A stretch of 64,000 nucleotides of DNA from RPQJ01 sp963754535 (GTDB taxonomy: Bacteria > Pseudomonadota > Gammaproteobacteria > Steroidobacterales > Steroidobacteraceae), in contig CAVWGG010000040.1 in assembly GCA_963754535.1 (NCBI GenBank), positions 1 through 64,000 of the forward strand. Reading direction: 5' to 3'. Shown here piece after piece: positions 16,682 to 26,439 of this stretch. Position 1 is the first letter of the stretch, and every line of letters starts with the position of its first letter. The notes under the pieces were generated by a model that was not told the DNA's origin, did no database searches, and saw only the letters and a list, made by a program, of their open reading frames with translations. The translations under genes and the position numbers were made by a program.

Positions 16682-18097
16682 TCAGCCGCAGGGTGTCGTA
16701 ATTGAAACCGACGGTGGGTCGTACCAGCCGCCGAAGCGTTCGACCATGCGTGCAGCGGCGTCCGGTCCCCAGCTGCCCGACGCATACGGTTCCGCCTGGG
16801 GACCGCTGGCCAGCAGTCGATCCACGATGTCCCAGGCCACCTCGACGGAATCCTGGCGAGCGAACAACGTCGCGTCGCCCCGCATTGCGTCGCCCAGCAG
16901 TCGCTCGTACGGCGTCATCTCGTCAGTCCGCGAATTGCAGGCATAGAGTTCGGTCTCAACGCCCGCCATCGCTTCGCCGGCATCCTTGGTGCGGACGCCG
17001 AGCGCAATCGCGACGCGGTCCGGTCCGAGCCTGAACCGCAGGTAATTTGCGCGTGGCGGCAGGGTTTCGTCGAACAGTCGCTGCGGCGGACGGCGGAACG
17101 TCGCCATTACCTCGGTCGCTGTCACCGGCATCCGCTTCCCGGTCCGGATGAAGAAGGGCACGTCGGCCCAGCGCCACGAGTCGATCTCGAAGCGCAGCGC
17201 CGCGTACGTTTCGGCATCCGACTTGGGGCCGACCCCTTCCTCGCTGCGGTAGCCCTGGTACTGGCCCCGCACGATGTCGCGACGATCCGGGTGCCGGATC
17301 GCGCGCAGCACCTTCATCTTCTCGTCACGCATCGCGTCGGGGCTGGTGCCGACCGGCGGCTCCATCGCCAGGATCGCGAGCACCTGCAGCAGGTGGTTCT
17401 GCACGACGTCCCGCACCGCGCCGAGTTCTTCATATAGCCGGCCACGGCCCTCGATGCCGAATTTCTCGGCCATCGTGATCTGCACGTGCTCGATGTGCGT
17501 GCGGTTCCAGAGCGGCTCGATGATGGAGTTGGCGAACCGGAAGTACAGCAGGTTCTGCACGGCCTCCTTGCCGAGAAAGTGATCGATGCGATAAATCGAC
17601 TTCTCGTCGACGACCTGCTGCAGCGCGCGGTTGATCGTCTGCGCGCTCGAGAGATCGCGCCCGAGGGGCTTCTCGACGATGACCCGGGCGTTCGCCGCGC
17701 AACCCGAGCTGCCGAGCTTCGCTGCGACCGTCGCGAACAGACTCGGCGGAATGGCCAGGTAGTGGCAGGGACGCCGTGCGCCGTCCAGTGCCTTGCGCAA
17801 CGCGACGAAGGTGGCGTCGTCGCGGTAATCGCCGTCGATGAGCTGCAGCCTGGCTTCAAGGCGTCGCAACGCTTCCGGGTCGGTAGCCTCGTCGTGCTGC
17901 GCCAGGCTTTCCCGCAGCCGGGCGATCAGTGCCTCCCGCGTTACGCCCCCGCGTGCGACGCCAACGACGATCTCCGGCAATCGACCACGTCGCTCGAGAT
18001 TCTCGAGCGCGGGAAGGATCTTCTTGAAAGCGAGGTCGCCCGTGATGCCGAACACGACCAATGCATCGGAGTGCTCGCCGTTCATGTCGTCAGTCAC
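16682..18097 (-). CDS. zwf: Glucose-6-phosphate dehydrogenase
   Basis: A 471-residue enzyme with the NADP site VVFGITGDLAFKKILPAL, the conserved EKPLGRDL and the active-site signature RIDHFLGKE with the catalytic His. It makes 6-phosphogluconolactone in the cytoplasm. The length is normal. No phosphogluconolactonase gene is adjacent. The start could be ATG 18097 or 18085. It lies 24 bases after the LpxD-like gene on the same strand and so may be the last gene of a desaturase-LpxD-zwf transcript. Confidence 0.95.
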   Translation of the reverse strand: MTDDMNGEHSDALVVFGITGDLAFKKILPALENLERRGRLPEIVVGVARGGVTREALIARLRESLAQHDEATDPEALRRLEARLQLIDGDYRDDATFVALRKALDGARRPCHYLAIPPSLFATVAAKLGSSGCAANARVIVEKPLGRDLSSAQTINRALQQVVDEKSIYRIDHFLGKEAVQNLLYFRFANSIIEPLWNRTHIEHVQITMAEKFGIEGRGRLYEELGAVRDVVQNHLLQVLAILAMEPPVGTSPDAMRDEKMKVLRAIRHPDRRDIVRGQYQGYRSEEGVGPKSDAETYAALRFEIDSWRWADVPFFIRTGKRMPVTATEVMATFRRPPQRLFDETLPPRANYLRFRLGPDRVAIALGVRTKDAGEAMAGVETELYACNSRTDEMTPYERLLGDAMRGDATLFARQDSVEVAWDIVDRLLASGPQAEPYASGSWGPDAAARMVERFGGWYDPPSVSITTPCG

Positions 18098-18121
18098 CCG
18101 GGTGTCGACGCCATGGCCACG

Positions 18122-19183
18122 TTACGGCCGTTCAGGCAACTGCAGGTGCTTCAGCACCCGGTTGAGGTTCTTGCGGATTTCGGTGAGCTGGCCCAGCGCG
18201 GCGAGCGTCCGCATGAAGTCCTTCAGCGGCTGCAGCGGGTAACCGCCGTAGTGTCCGGGCACGGGCACGTCGCTGGTCACCGTCGAGCGCCCTGCCAGCA
18301 CGACGTCGTCGGCCAGCTTGAGGTGCGCCGAGACCACGCTGTTGCCGCCGGTCATGAAGCGGCGTCCGATCGTCGTCGACCCTGCCATCATGAAACCGGC
18401 GGTGTAGAACCCGTCCTCGCCCAGGTCGCAGTTGTGCGCGATGTGGCAGATGTTGTCGAGCTTGGCGCCGGAGCGGATATAGGTCGACGACAGGGTCGCG
18501 CGATCGATTGCGCAATTGCTGCCGATCTCGACCTCGTCACCGATGCACACGTTACCCAGGTGCGAAAGCTTCTGCGGGCGCCTGCTCGCGCCAACGGCAT
18601 AGCCGAAGCCGTCGCTGCCGATGCTGGTGTGCGGATGCACCTCGCAGTCCCGCCCGAGCTCGCAGCCGGCGCCCACGAAAACGTGTGGGTGCAGCAAGGT
18701 GTTGGCGCCGAGGCGCACGTCGTTCTCGACCACGGCGTGCGACCCGATGCAGCAGCCGTCACCGATGGTGGCATTGGCGCCGATCACGCAGTACGGTCCA
18801 AGGAGCACATTCGCGCCGATCGAGGCTGTCGCGTGGACGACGGCCGTGGGATGCCGCTCGCCCCATTGGGAGAAGCGCTCACGCTTGCGGTCGAAGTACT
18901 TGAGCAGCACCGCCATTCCCATCGATACGCTCTTGACCGAGAAGCAGCAGCCAAAGTCGGCTTCCGCGGCCGCGAGCTGATCGACGATGTCGCGCTGCAC
19001 GACGAGGATGGCGGCGCCGTGTTTGCGCGCGGTTGCGAGCTGCGCCTGGTCGCTGACGAAGACGAGGCTGCCAGGAGTCGCGTCGCGCGGCATGTGGCAA
19101 TCAGTGGCCGCTGCGTCGAGATTGCCGTGCAGGTACGTGAAGACGTCCCCATGCCTGCCCTGGACCGTTCGTGCATTGAGCAT
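18122..19183 (-). CDS. lpxD: UDP-3-O-acylglucosamine N-acyltransferase (LpxD) or paralogue
   Basis: A 353-residue left-handed beta-helix protein. An N-terminal uridine-binding-like domain (about 1-115) precedes hexapeptide repeats (120-310) and a C-terminal helix. It has GSDGFGYA and the catalytic-His segment NICHIAHNCDLGED, both diagnostic of LpxD, which adds the N-linked hydroxyacyl chain to lipid A precursors. It is not next to lpxA/lpxB/fabZ, so it may be a second copy. The upstream neighbour is a fatty acid desaturase, hinting at acyl-chain remodelling of lipid A. ATG 19183 has an AAGGGATC Shine-Dalgarno. Confidence 0.85.
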   Translation of the reverse strand: MLNARTVQGRHGDVFTYLHGNLDAAATDCHMPRDATPGSLVFVSDQAQLATARKHGAAILVVQRDIVDQLAAAEADFGCCFSVKSVSMGMAVLLKYFDRKRERFSQWGERHPTAVVHATASIGANVLLGPYCVIGANATIGDGCCIGSHAVVENDVRLGANTLLHPHVFVGAGCELGRDCEVHPHTSIGSDGFGYAVGASRRPQKLSHLGNVCIGDEVEIGSNCAIDRATLSSTYIRSGAKLDNICHIAHNCDLGEDGFYTAGFMMAGSTTIGRRFMTGGNSVVSAHLKLADDVVLAGRSTVTSDVPVPGHYGGYPLQPLKDFMRTLAALGQLTEIRKNLNRVLKHLQLPERP

Positions 19184-19204
19184 GGGGATCCCTTCTTGTG
19201 ACAA

Positions 19205-19229
19205 CGGCCGGTGCTCTTTGGCCCGGCCG
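19205..19229 (-). terminator. Hairpin between desaturase and LpxD genes
   Basis: The arms CGGCCGG (19205-19211) and CCGGCCG (19223-19229) sit between the desaturase stop and the LpxD start on the same strand. No convincing T-tract follows, so it may only attenuate or stabilise the transcript. Confidence 0.3.
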
Positions 19230-19238
19230 GCGGCTGCC

Positions 19239-20309
19239 TCAGGCGGCGGCGTTCGCCAGTGCGACGCGCGCGGTGACCTTGCCGTCGAAGTCCAGCCACT
19301 GGTGATTGGCGAAATCGTACAACTTGCAGCGCCGTACGACATCCATGTACGTGCGCCGGTCGAGGCTGTAATCGCAGAGTTCCGGGAACTTTTCGCGCAG
19401 CACCTGCTGCGCTTTGCGCAGCGTGAACATCGGGATCCCCGGGTTCAGGTGATGCGCGTTGTGTTCCATGATGTTGTGCATGAGGCGGTCCATGCCCAAC
19501 GGAAAACGCACGCAGGCAGTGGACGTGAGGTAAGCACGGTTGCGCTGCCATTCCTGGCGGTTCTGGAACCAGGCGATGCCCGGGTTGGTGTGGTGCAGGT
19601 ACACCACGAAGCCGATCACGCCGTTCCACAGCAGGAACGGGACGATGACGGCGAGCGTGACGAGCAGCGCGACCGACTGCTCCGTTGCGGCTGCGGCGTA
19701 CACGACGACGCTGATCCAGGCGGCGGCGAATGCCGTCACGAGCAGGCTGTCGAGCTTGTACTTGCGGCGGCTCGAGCCGACTTCCTTCTTGCTGGCGAAG
19801 AACAGCTTCTTCCACCACATTTCATACAGGTAATACGCGCCCCAGCCGAGGCCTGACCGATACAGCCGCTCGAGCGCCCGGCGGTAACCCGGCAGCGCAT
19901 CGAATTCGGCCTTGGAGTAGGGCGCCCAGACCTGGTCGCGGCCCTTGAGGTTATTGAAGCCGTGGTGAGCGGTGTTGTGTCCCATCTCCCACAGGCTGAA
20001 CGCCGTCATCGACGGCAGGAACGCGATTCGCCCGCAGATGGCATTGAGCCGCGCGCTCGAGAAGAAGCTGCCATGGCAGGCATCGTGGCCGACGAGAAAG
20101 AGCCGGACGATCGCGAACGTTACGACCAGCATGCCGAGCAGTTTCAGCAGCAGGCTGTCGGCCAGCAGGATCAGCGCGGTTCCCGCGCTGAAGAATGCGA
20201 TGTCGAGCAGCAGCACCAGGGCTGGCAGCAGGATCTGGGTCTTGGAGGTCTCGAAGGAACACAGCAGGGCTTTGCGGTTCCAGGTGCCAGCTTGAGTGCT
20301 TGCTTGCAT
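19239..20309 (-). CDS. Membrane fatty acid desaturase
   Basis: A 356-residue integral-membrane di-iron enzyme with three histidine boxes: GHDACHG, GHNTAHHGFNN and the distal HNIMEHNAHHLNPGIP. Four or more hydrophobic helices surround them. It introduces a double bond into an acyl chain in the inner membrane using oxygen and an electron donor; no ferredoxin gene is adjacent. ATG 20309 is chosen since the upstream extension is arginine-rich non-family sequence. The LpxD-like gene follows 55 bases later. Confidence 0.92.
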   Translation of the reverse strand: MQASTQAGTWNRKALLCSFETSKTQILLPALVLLLDIAFFSAGTALILLADSLLLKLLGMLVVTFAIVRLFLVGHDACHGSFFSSARLNAICGRIAFLPSMTAFSLWEMGHNTAHHGFNNLKGRDQVWAPYSKAEFDALPGYRRALERLYRSGLGWGAYYLYEMWWKKLFFASKKEVGSSRRKYKLDSLLVTAFAAAWISVVVYAAAATEQSVALLVTLAVIVPFLLWNGVIGFVVYLHHTNPGIAWFQNRQEWQRNRAYLTSTACVRFPLGMDRLMHNIMEHNAHHLNPGIPMFTLRKAQQVLREKFPELCDYSLDRRTYMDVVRRCKLYDFANHQWLDFDGKVTARVALANAAA

Positions 20310-20439
20310 GTCGTAGGGCGCCTCATCGGTCCGTAGGGAGACAGTGCGGACGCGACAGCGAAGGGCACCGCGCGGCCGATCATTATACCCCAGGCGGATC
20401 GGCATGGCTTGACGCGGTGCAATGCGCAGTCTGAATGGT

Positions 20440-21237
20440 TCACGCGGAAGCGGAGAACAGGTCGTTGCATTCCGCGGCCGTCACCTGGATGCCGAACTCC
20501 TCGTCGAGCAGCTTGCGCAGGTGCGCCGGGTCGCGGACGTCCTGCTTGTGATCGCCGGCAGCCGTCATGATCCAGTACTCGCGGTTCCTGAGCGATCTCA
20601 CTTCAGCGGGCAGGATTCGCGACGCAACCAGATTTCGCACGAAAGCCGCGTCTGGATGCCGATGTGAAAAGAAATGCCCCAGCTCGCAGTCCGCCTGGCC
20701 GTAACGCGCCAGTTCGAATCGGTACAGCGAAAACCACTCGCCGCCCTTCAGTGTCTGCACGTGCAGTTCGCCCGCGCGACGCGGGAACACCCGGAACGCG
20801 CGCTGCTCTTCCCGTGAAACCTCGCCCGAGAGCCTGATCGGGACTCGCGGACCGAGCGGACCGAACCCGACGTCGACCAGGTAGCGTTCGCCCGCGAGGT
20901 CGACGACCGTGATCCGGTGCGTGAGGCCGGGGTGAGTGTCCTGGTCGTAGATGACGCGCGCCAGGTAAAGCGTCACGTCGAAGCCGAGCTCGGCGAGCAC
21001 CTCGAAGATCAGTCCGTTCTGCTCGAAGCAATAGCCGCCGCGACCCCGCAGCACGATGCGCGAATAGAGTGACGCGGGATCGAGCGGCAACGCGTCACCG
21101 AGCCGTGGGCCGACACTGCCGAACGCGAATTGCGCGACGTGACGCGCCGTCATCTGCGACAGGAACCCGAGCGTCGGAGCCTGTCGCTGCAGGCCCAGGG
21201 CGTCGAGGTATCCCGCCGCAATCTCGGAACGATTCAT
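20440..21237 (-). CDS. nat: Arylamine N-acetyltransferase
   Basis: A 265-residue cytoplasmic enzyme with the full Cys-His-Asp triad of the family: Cys in RGRGGYCFEQN, His in GLTHRITVV and Asp in YLVDVGFGPLGP. It acetylates arylamines and hydrazines with acetyl-CoA. The length fits (about 270). Its ATG overlaps the stop of the DmpA-type peptidase gene by four bases, so the two are coupled. Confidence 0.94.
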   Translation of the reverse strand: MNRSEIAAGYLDALGLQRQAPTLGFLSQMTARHVAQFAFGSVGPRLGDALPLDPASLYSRIVLRGRGGYCFEQNGLIFEVLAELGFDVTLYLARVIYDQDTHPGLTHRITVVDLAGERYLVDVGFGPLGPRVPIRLSGEVSREEQRAFRVFPRRAGELHVQTLKGGEWFSLYRFELARYGQADCELGHFFSHRHPDAAFVRNLVASRILPAEVRSLRNREYWIMTAAGDHKQDVRDPAHLRKLLDEEFGIQVTAAECNDLFSASA

Positions 21238-22448
21238 GGGCCGCGCGGCGGCTTCGTGTCCGTGACGAGACGGTTGTGGCGACGCAGCATGTCCTGCAGT
21301 CGCGCGTGATCGATCGCCACGAGGCGATTGCCGTCGATTCCCGTCATCGTGCGCGCCGCTACCAGGGCGTTGACGATGGCTTCTTCCGTTGCGAGCACGG
21401 TGGCTTCGAAAAGGCCGTCGAGCCGGTCGTTCGGAACGAAGGCCGCCTGCTGCAGTCCTTCCGTCGCGGTGGCCGCGGCCGCGTTCGCCGTGGAGAACGC
21501 TAGAAAGATGTCACCCGAGCCGTTGCCCGCCGTGCCACCGGTGCGCGCGATTCCCATCGCGGCGCGCCGTGCGATGCGCTTGAGTTGCGTCGGCAGCAGC
21601 GGTGCGTCGGTCGCGACGATGACGATGATCGAACCGAGTTCGTTCACCGGGCCGCTTTCCTTGGTGAATGGCGCATCCTCGGGCCAATCGCGTCCGATCG
21701 GGATCCCGGCCACCTGCAATTGCGAACGCCGGCCAAAGTTCGACTGCACCAATACCCCGACGGTGTAGTCCGCCACTCCGTGAACCCGCACGCGGCGCGA
21801 CGAGGTGCCCGTGCCGCCCTTGAACTCGAAGGTGTGCATGCCCGTGCCGCCGCCCACATTGCCTTCCGCAATGGGACCGCCATGCGCGCCGTCGAGTGCG
21901 GCAAAGACGTGCTCGCGCTTCACGTGGAAGCCGTTCAGGTCGTTGAGGTATCCGTCCCAGGTTTCGGCCACCACGGGCAGGCCCCACAGCTGCTCCGTGC
22001 CGCCGTTCTGCAGCATCCATCCGATCACCGAATCGCGCACGACGCCCACGCTGTGAGTGTTCGTAATCAGGATCGGGGTGCCGACGATGCCGGACTCCTC
22101 GACCCAGATCGTGCCCGTCATCTCGCCGTTGCCGTTGCCGACAGCGTAGGCCCCGAAGACTCCGCTCAGGTCCTTGCGACCGCGTGGCAGCACCGCGGTA
22201 ACCCCGGTGCGCACTGGTCCTTTGCCGACCTCGAGCTTGCCATCACCCTGGACCAGCGTCGTGTAACCGACTTCGACGCCCGCGACGTCGGTGATCGCAT
22301 TGAGTGGCCCGGGCGCGCCCGGAAACGGAATGCCGAGGTCGCGGGCTCGCGGTTCGGCGGCGGAGGCTGTGCCCATGGTGAGGAGAACTCCGAGGCAGGC
22401 GACGCGAACGAGGGCGCGCGTGAAGAATCGAGTTTCGTGCGTGGCCAT
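21234..22448 (-). CDS. P1 family (DmpA-type) aminopeptidase, secreted
   Basis: A 404-residue Ntn-type peptidase. A signal peptide (to about residue 30, ending ASAA) precedes RARDLGIPFPGAPGPLNAITDVAGVEVGYTTL, the family opening, and the autocleavage region GGTAGNGSGDIFLAFSTAN with a Gly-Ser junction (SGD). DmpA relatives release N-terminal D- or beta-amino residues from peptides. It acts in the periplasm or outside. First gene of a two-gene unit with arylamine N-acetyltransferase. ATG 22448 is the first ATG; a GTG lies three codons upstream. Confidence 0.9.
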   Translation of the reverse strand: MATHETRFFTRALVRVACLGVLLTMGTASAAEPRARDLGIPFPGAPGPLNAITDVAGVEVGYTTLVQGDGKLEVGKGPVRTGVTAVLPRGRKDLSGVFGAYAVGNGNGEMTGTIWVEESGIVGTPILITNTHSVGVVRDSVIGWMLQNGGTEQLWGLPVVAETWDGYLNDLNGFHVKREHVFAALDGAHGGPIAEGNVGGGTGMHTFEFKGGTGTSSRRVRVHGVADYTVGVLVQSNFGRRSQLQVAGIPIGRDWPEDAPFTKESGPVNELGSIIVIVATDAPLLPTQLKRIARRAAMGIARTGGTAGNGSGDIFLAFSTANAAAATATEGLQQAAFVPNDRLDGLFEATVLATEEAIVNALVAARTMTGIDGNRLVAIDHARLQDMLRRHNRLVTDTKPPRGP

Positions 22449-22631
22449 GTGCGTCACCGTTGGCAGTTGCGCCGGAAAACGTCCGTGCGCCGGTTGGGAT
22501 GCCCGCTGTTGCCGGACAGCGAGCGAGGCTGGTCGAAAATACGGCTTTGGCCTGTTTAGTCAAGTCGCGTCGAGCGTGGCGCTTCCTCGGTATAGTGACG
22601 CTCTATCGACCAGATTCAGGGGGAGCGCCGG

Positions 22632-24467
22632 ATGACGATGCGGAAAGTCGGGAAAGTGTTTGCATGGGTCGGCGGCCTGCTGGTTGCCGGCCTGGCCGTG
22701 GCATCGATGTGGTTCTGGTTCACGCCCGTCGGCCTGAACAACTACGTCAACAAGATCACGCTGCAACTCACGTTCGACTCCCCGCAGATCCTCACCCAGC
22801 TCGGTTTCATCGACAACACGCCGTTCGACTTCCACAGCGGCAAGCTCGACGACCAGACCAAGGCGCACGAGGATGAGGTCCTGGCCCGGCTGCGGAAGGC
22901 GCGCGCCGGTCTCGACAAGTACGGTCCCGACGGGCTTGCGGGCCAGGAGCTAATCACCTGGAAGACCACGGCGTGGTTCCTCGACGACCTGATCCGCCAG
23001 GGCGAGTTCGAGCACAATGGTTACCGGGTCAACCAGATTTCCGGCGTCACCGTGAACACGCCGCAGTTCCTGACCGACGCGCACGTCATCAAGAACGAGC
23101 GCAGCGTCGAGCGGTACCTGTCCCGGCTCGCCGAGTTCGGTCGCGTGCTGCGCGAGACACAAGTGCGCGTCGAGGACGATCGTGCGGCCGGCGTGATCCC
23201 GCCGGATTTCGTGCTCGACCAGTCCCTGGTCGGCATGCGCGCGTTCATCGCCGACGGCGCAGCGAAGAATCCGCTGGTCACGACGTTGCCGGCGAAGCTC
23301 GAGAAGATTGAGTCGCTCACGCCGGCGCAACGGCAGGCCTACGTCAAGCGAGCCGAGGAACTCGTCGCCGGCGAAGTGATCCCGGGCTACCAGGCGATGA
23401 TCGCGCTGTTCGAGTCGATGCGCCCGCAGTCGAGCCACGACGCCGGCATCTGGCGCATTCCCGACGGCGACCGCATCTACGCGGCCGCGCTGCAGTCGAG
23501 CACGACCACCAACCTGTCCGCGGACGAGATCCATGCGCTCGGTGTGTCCGAGGTCGAGCGGATCGAGCAGGAAATGCTGATGATCCTCGATGCCCAGGGC
23601 ATCCAGGGCGCGACGCTCGCCGAGCGCATCGAGAAGCTGAACATCGATCCGGCGCAGAATTTCCCGAACACCGACGCAGGCCGCACGGAGATGATCGCGT
23701 ACCTGCACCAGGTCAACGACCGGGTCATGGCGGCTGCGCCGAAGTTCTTCCTGACCATCCCGCCGCAGCCGCTCGAGATCGTGCGCGTGCCGGAGTATTC
23801 GGAGGACTCGTCGCCGGGCGGTTATTACAACCCGCCCGCGCTCGACGGTTCGCGCCCGGGCCGTTTCTACATCAACCAGAAGAGCACGGCCGACAACCCG
23901 AAGTGGACTCTGCCCACGCTGATGATCCACGAGGGTGCACCGGGTCATCATTTCCAGCTTTCGGCGCAGCAGTTGATCAAGGGCGTGCCGATGCTGCGCA
24001 AGGTGCTGCCGTTCAGCGCCTATGCCGAAGGCTGGGCGCTCTATGCCGAGCGCGTCGCCAAGATCGACATGGGTTTCTACGACCAGGATCCGCTCGGCGA
24101 CCTTGGCCGGCTGCAGGCCGAGATGTTTCGCGCCGTGCGCCTGGTCGTCGACACCGGCATGCACGCCAAGCACTGGTCGCGCGAGCAGTCGATCGAATAC
24201 ATGGTCGCGAAGACGGGCATGACGGAAGCCGAGGTCACGCGCGAGATCGAGCGTTATGTTGTCTGGCCGGGCCAGGCCACGTCGTACAAGGTCGGCCAGC
24301 TGGCGATGCTCCGCATGCGGGACGAGGCGCAGAAGGCCCTGGGCCCCCGCTTCGACCTGCGCGGCTTCCATGAAGTGATCCTGATGAACGGCTCGATGCC
24401 GCTGGCTGTCCTCGAGGATGTCGTGCGGGAGTGGATCAAGACGCAGCAGGCCGCAGCGGCCGCCTGA
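22632..24467 (+). CDS. DUF885 family zinc peptidase-like protein
   Basis: A 611-residue protein with an N-terminal membrane anchor or signal helix (FAWVGGLLVAGLAVASMWFWF) and the DUF885 metal-site motif IHEGAPGHHFQLS near residue 435, followed by YAEGWALYAERVA. The family is annotated as putative metallopeptidases facing the periplasm; the substrate is unknown. A GGGGGAG Shine-Dalgarno precedes ATG 22632. It is divergent from the DmpA gene, and both are secreted peptidases, which may indicate shared peptide turnover. Confidence 0.9.
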   Translation: MTMRKVGKVFAWVGGLLVAGLAVASMWFWFTPVGLNNYVNKITLQLTFDSPQILTQLGFIDNTPFDFHSGKLDDQTKAHEDEVLARLRKARAGLDKYGPDGLAGQELITWKTTAWFLDDLIRQGEFEHNGYRVNQISGVTVNTPQFLTDAHVIKNERSVERYLSRLAEFGRVLRETQVRVEDDRAAGVIPPDFVLDQSLVGMRAFIADGAAKNPLVTTLPAKLEKIESLTPAQRQAYVKRAEELVAGEVIPGYQAMIALFESMRPQSSHDAGIWRIPDGDRIYAAALQSSTTTNLSADEIHALGVSEVERIEQEMLMILDAQGIQGATLAERIEKLNIDPAQNFPNTDAGRTEMIAYLHQVNDRVMAAAPKFFLTIPPQPLEIVRVPEYSEDSSPGGYYNPPALDGSRPGRFYINQKSTADNPKWTLPTLMIHEGAPGHHFQLSAQQLIKGVPMLRKVLPFSAYAEGWALYAERVAKIDMGFYDQDPLGDLGRLQAEMFRAVRLVVDTGMHAKHWSREQSIEYMVAKTGMTEAEVTREIERYVVWPGQATSYKVGQLAMLRMRDEAQKALGPRFDLRGFHEVILMNGSMPLAVLEDVVREWIKTQQAAAAA

Positions 24468-24657
24468 CATTCATCATTTTCACGGCACTGTCCGACCCGG
24501 TCCGTCCGTTCGGCCATGCTTCGCCTCGCTTGCCGGAATTCCTTATGCGTCCGTGACTTGCGATGAACGCGGCCCGCGTTGCGACGACCGGTCGCGGGCT
24601 GTGAACGCGTATTTCACCGATTACACTGGGGCTCCGTGAAGTGCTAGCTTTTCTTCC

Positions 24658-26439
24658 ATGAGCACCATCGAATCCGTCGTGTCCACCGGCGCCAAGGCGT
24701 CCGGCCTGCTGACCGACCAGAGCGTCGCCAAACAGTTGCTGTTCGGCAACGTCCTGGAAGAAAACCTGTTCCCGTACCCCGCGATCAACGAGCGCGATCG
24801 CGAGGTGCTCGGCATGATCGTCGAGTCCGTCGACCGGTTCCTCGAAGGGAAGGAAGCGGAATTCGCGCGCTGGGATCGCGAAGCCCGCCAGCCCGACGAG
24901 TTCGTCCAGTCGCTGCGCGAACTGGGGCTGTTCGGCTTGATCATTCCGGAGGAATTCGGCGGCCTCGGCCTGTCGAACGCGGCCTATGCGCGCGTGCTGG
25001 CCCAGACCAGCAGCTACGACAGTTCGGTGTCGCTCACGATCGGCGCGCACAGCTCCATCGGCATGAAAGGCCTGCTGCTGTTCGGCACGGCCGAACAGAA
25101 GGCGCGCTACCTGCCGAAGCTCGCCACGGGTGAAATGATCGCCGCATTCTGCCTGACCGAATCCGGCGCCGGCTCCGACGCTGCTGCTATCCGCACCGTC
25201 GCGAAGCGCAATGTGGACGGCAGTTTCACCCTCAACGGCGAAAAGCTTTGGATCACCAATGGCGGGATCGCCGACTTCTACACGGTGTTCGCCCGTACCG
25301 ACGGGCCCGAGGGCAAGGTCACGGCGTTCATCGTCGAAGCGGCATGGCCGGGCGTCAGCCACGGCGCGCACGAAGACAAGATGGGAATTCGTGCCTCGTG
25401 CACGACAACTGTCGCCTTCAACGACGTCCGCGTGCCGGCAGAAAACGTGCTCGGCGACGTCGGCAAGGGCTTCAAGGTGGCGATGGGCATCCTGAACAAC
25501 GGTCGCACCGGCCTGGGCGGCGGCGCGGTCGGCGGCATGAAGGCGCTCATCCGCCGGTCCGTGGCGCAGGCGCAGGAACGCAAGCAGTTCGACAAGCCCA
25601 TCGCGGAATACGGGCTCGTGCGCGAGAAGATCGCGCAGATGACGGTCGAGTGCTTCGCCGCCGAGAGCGCGGTCTGGATGGTGGCGCACTACATCGACAG
25701 CGGCTGCGAGGACTACTCCGTCGAGGCGGCGATCACCAAGGTGTTCGCCAGCGAGGCGATGCAGCGCACCGCCTACGAGAGCCTGCAGATCGCGGGCGGT
25801 AACGGCTACATGCGTGAGCTGCCGTACGAACAGTACACGCGCGATGCCCGCATCCTGCCGATCTTCGAGGGCACCAACGAGATCCTGCGGCTCTACATCG
25901 CGCTGTCGTCGCTGAAGGACGTGGGCGCTTCGTTGAAGGAACTGCAGTCAGCGGTCAGCTCCATCTTCAACGATCCGATCAAGGGCTTCGGCGTGCTTTC
26001 CGGTTATGCCGAGCGTCGCTTCGCACGCGCCACGGGCCTCGGTGCAGCGGTGAAGGTCAGCACGCCGGTCGCGCCAGCGCTGCGGCCGCTGGTGAAAATC
26101 TACGAGAACTATGCCAGGGCGACGGCGCGCGTGGCGGAGGCCGTGCTGCGGAAATACGGCAGGCGCATTTCCGACCAGCAGTACTCGCAGCGGCGCATTG
26201 CAGATCTCATGATCGACCTGTTCGTCGGGCTGTGCGTGATTTCACGCGCGGACTCGATCATCAAGAGCGACCCGGCTTCGGCGGCCCAGGTGACCGACAT
26301 CGCCAAGGTCTTCACCCACCAGGCGCGTCGTCGCATGGTCCGCAACGTGCGTGGCCTGAGCCACAACGAGGACCAGTCGATCGAGGCGCTGGCGGGTGCG
26401 ATCCTGGAAAAGGGTCGTTATCCGTGGGACGTGCTCTAG
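24658..26439 (+). CDS. Acyl-CoA dehydrogenase
   Basis: A 593-residue flavoprotein. It has LTESGAGSDAAAIRT (FAD/substrate loop), KLWITNGGIADFYTVFART, RKQFDKPIAEYGLVREKIAQM and the catalytic-loop region RILPIFEGTNEILRLYIALS. At nearly 600 residues it carries the extra C-terminal helical domain of the VLCAD/ACAD9-like class. It catalyses the first step of fatty-acyl-CoA beta-oxidation with electron transfer flavoprotein as acceptor. It stands alone; its TAG stop overlaps the stop of a tiny convergent gene. Confidence 0.95.
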   Translation: MSTIESVVSTGAKASGLLTDQSVAKQLLFGNVLEENLFPYPAINERDREVLGMIVESVDRFLEGKEAEFARWDREARQPDEFVQSLRELGLFGLIIPEEFGGLGLSNAAYARVLAQTSSYDSSVSLTIGAHSSIGMKGLLLFGTAEQKARYLPKLATGEMIAAFCLTESGAGSDAAAIRTVAKRNVDGSFTLNGEKLWITNGGIADFYTVFARTDGPEGKVTAFIVEAAWPGVSHGAHEDKMGIRASCTTTVAFNDVRVPAENVLGDVGKGFKVAMGILNNGRTGLGGGAVGGMKALIRRSVAQAQERKQFDKPIAEYGLVREKIAQMTVECFAAESAVWMVAHYIDSGCEDYSVEAAITKVFASEAMQRTAYESLQIAGGNGYMRELPYEQYTRDARILPIFEGTNEILRLYIALSSLKDVGASLKELQSAVSSIFNDPIKGFGVLSGYAERRFARATGLGAAVKVSTPVAPALRPLVKIYENYARATARVAEAVLRKYGRRISDQQYSQRRIADLMIDLFVGLCVISRADSIIKSDPASAAQVTDIAKVFTHQARRRMVRNVRGLSHNEDQSIEALAGAILEKGRYPWDVL

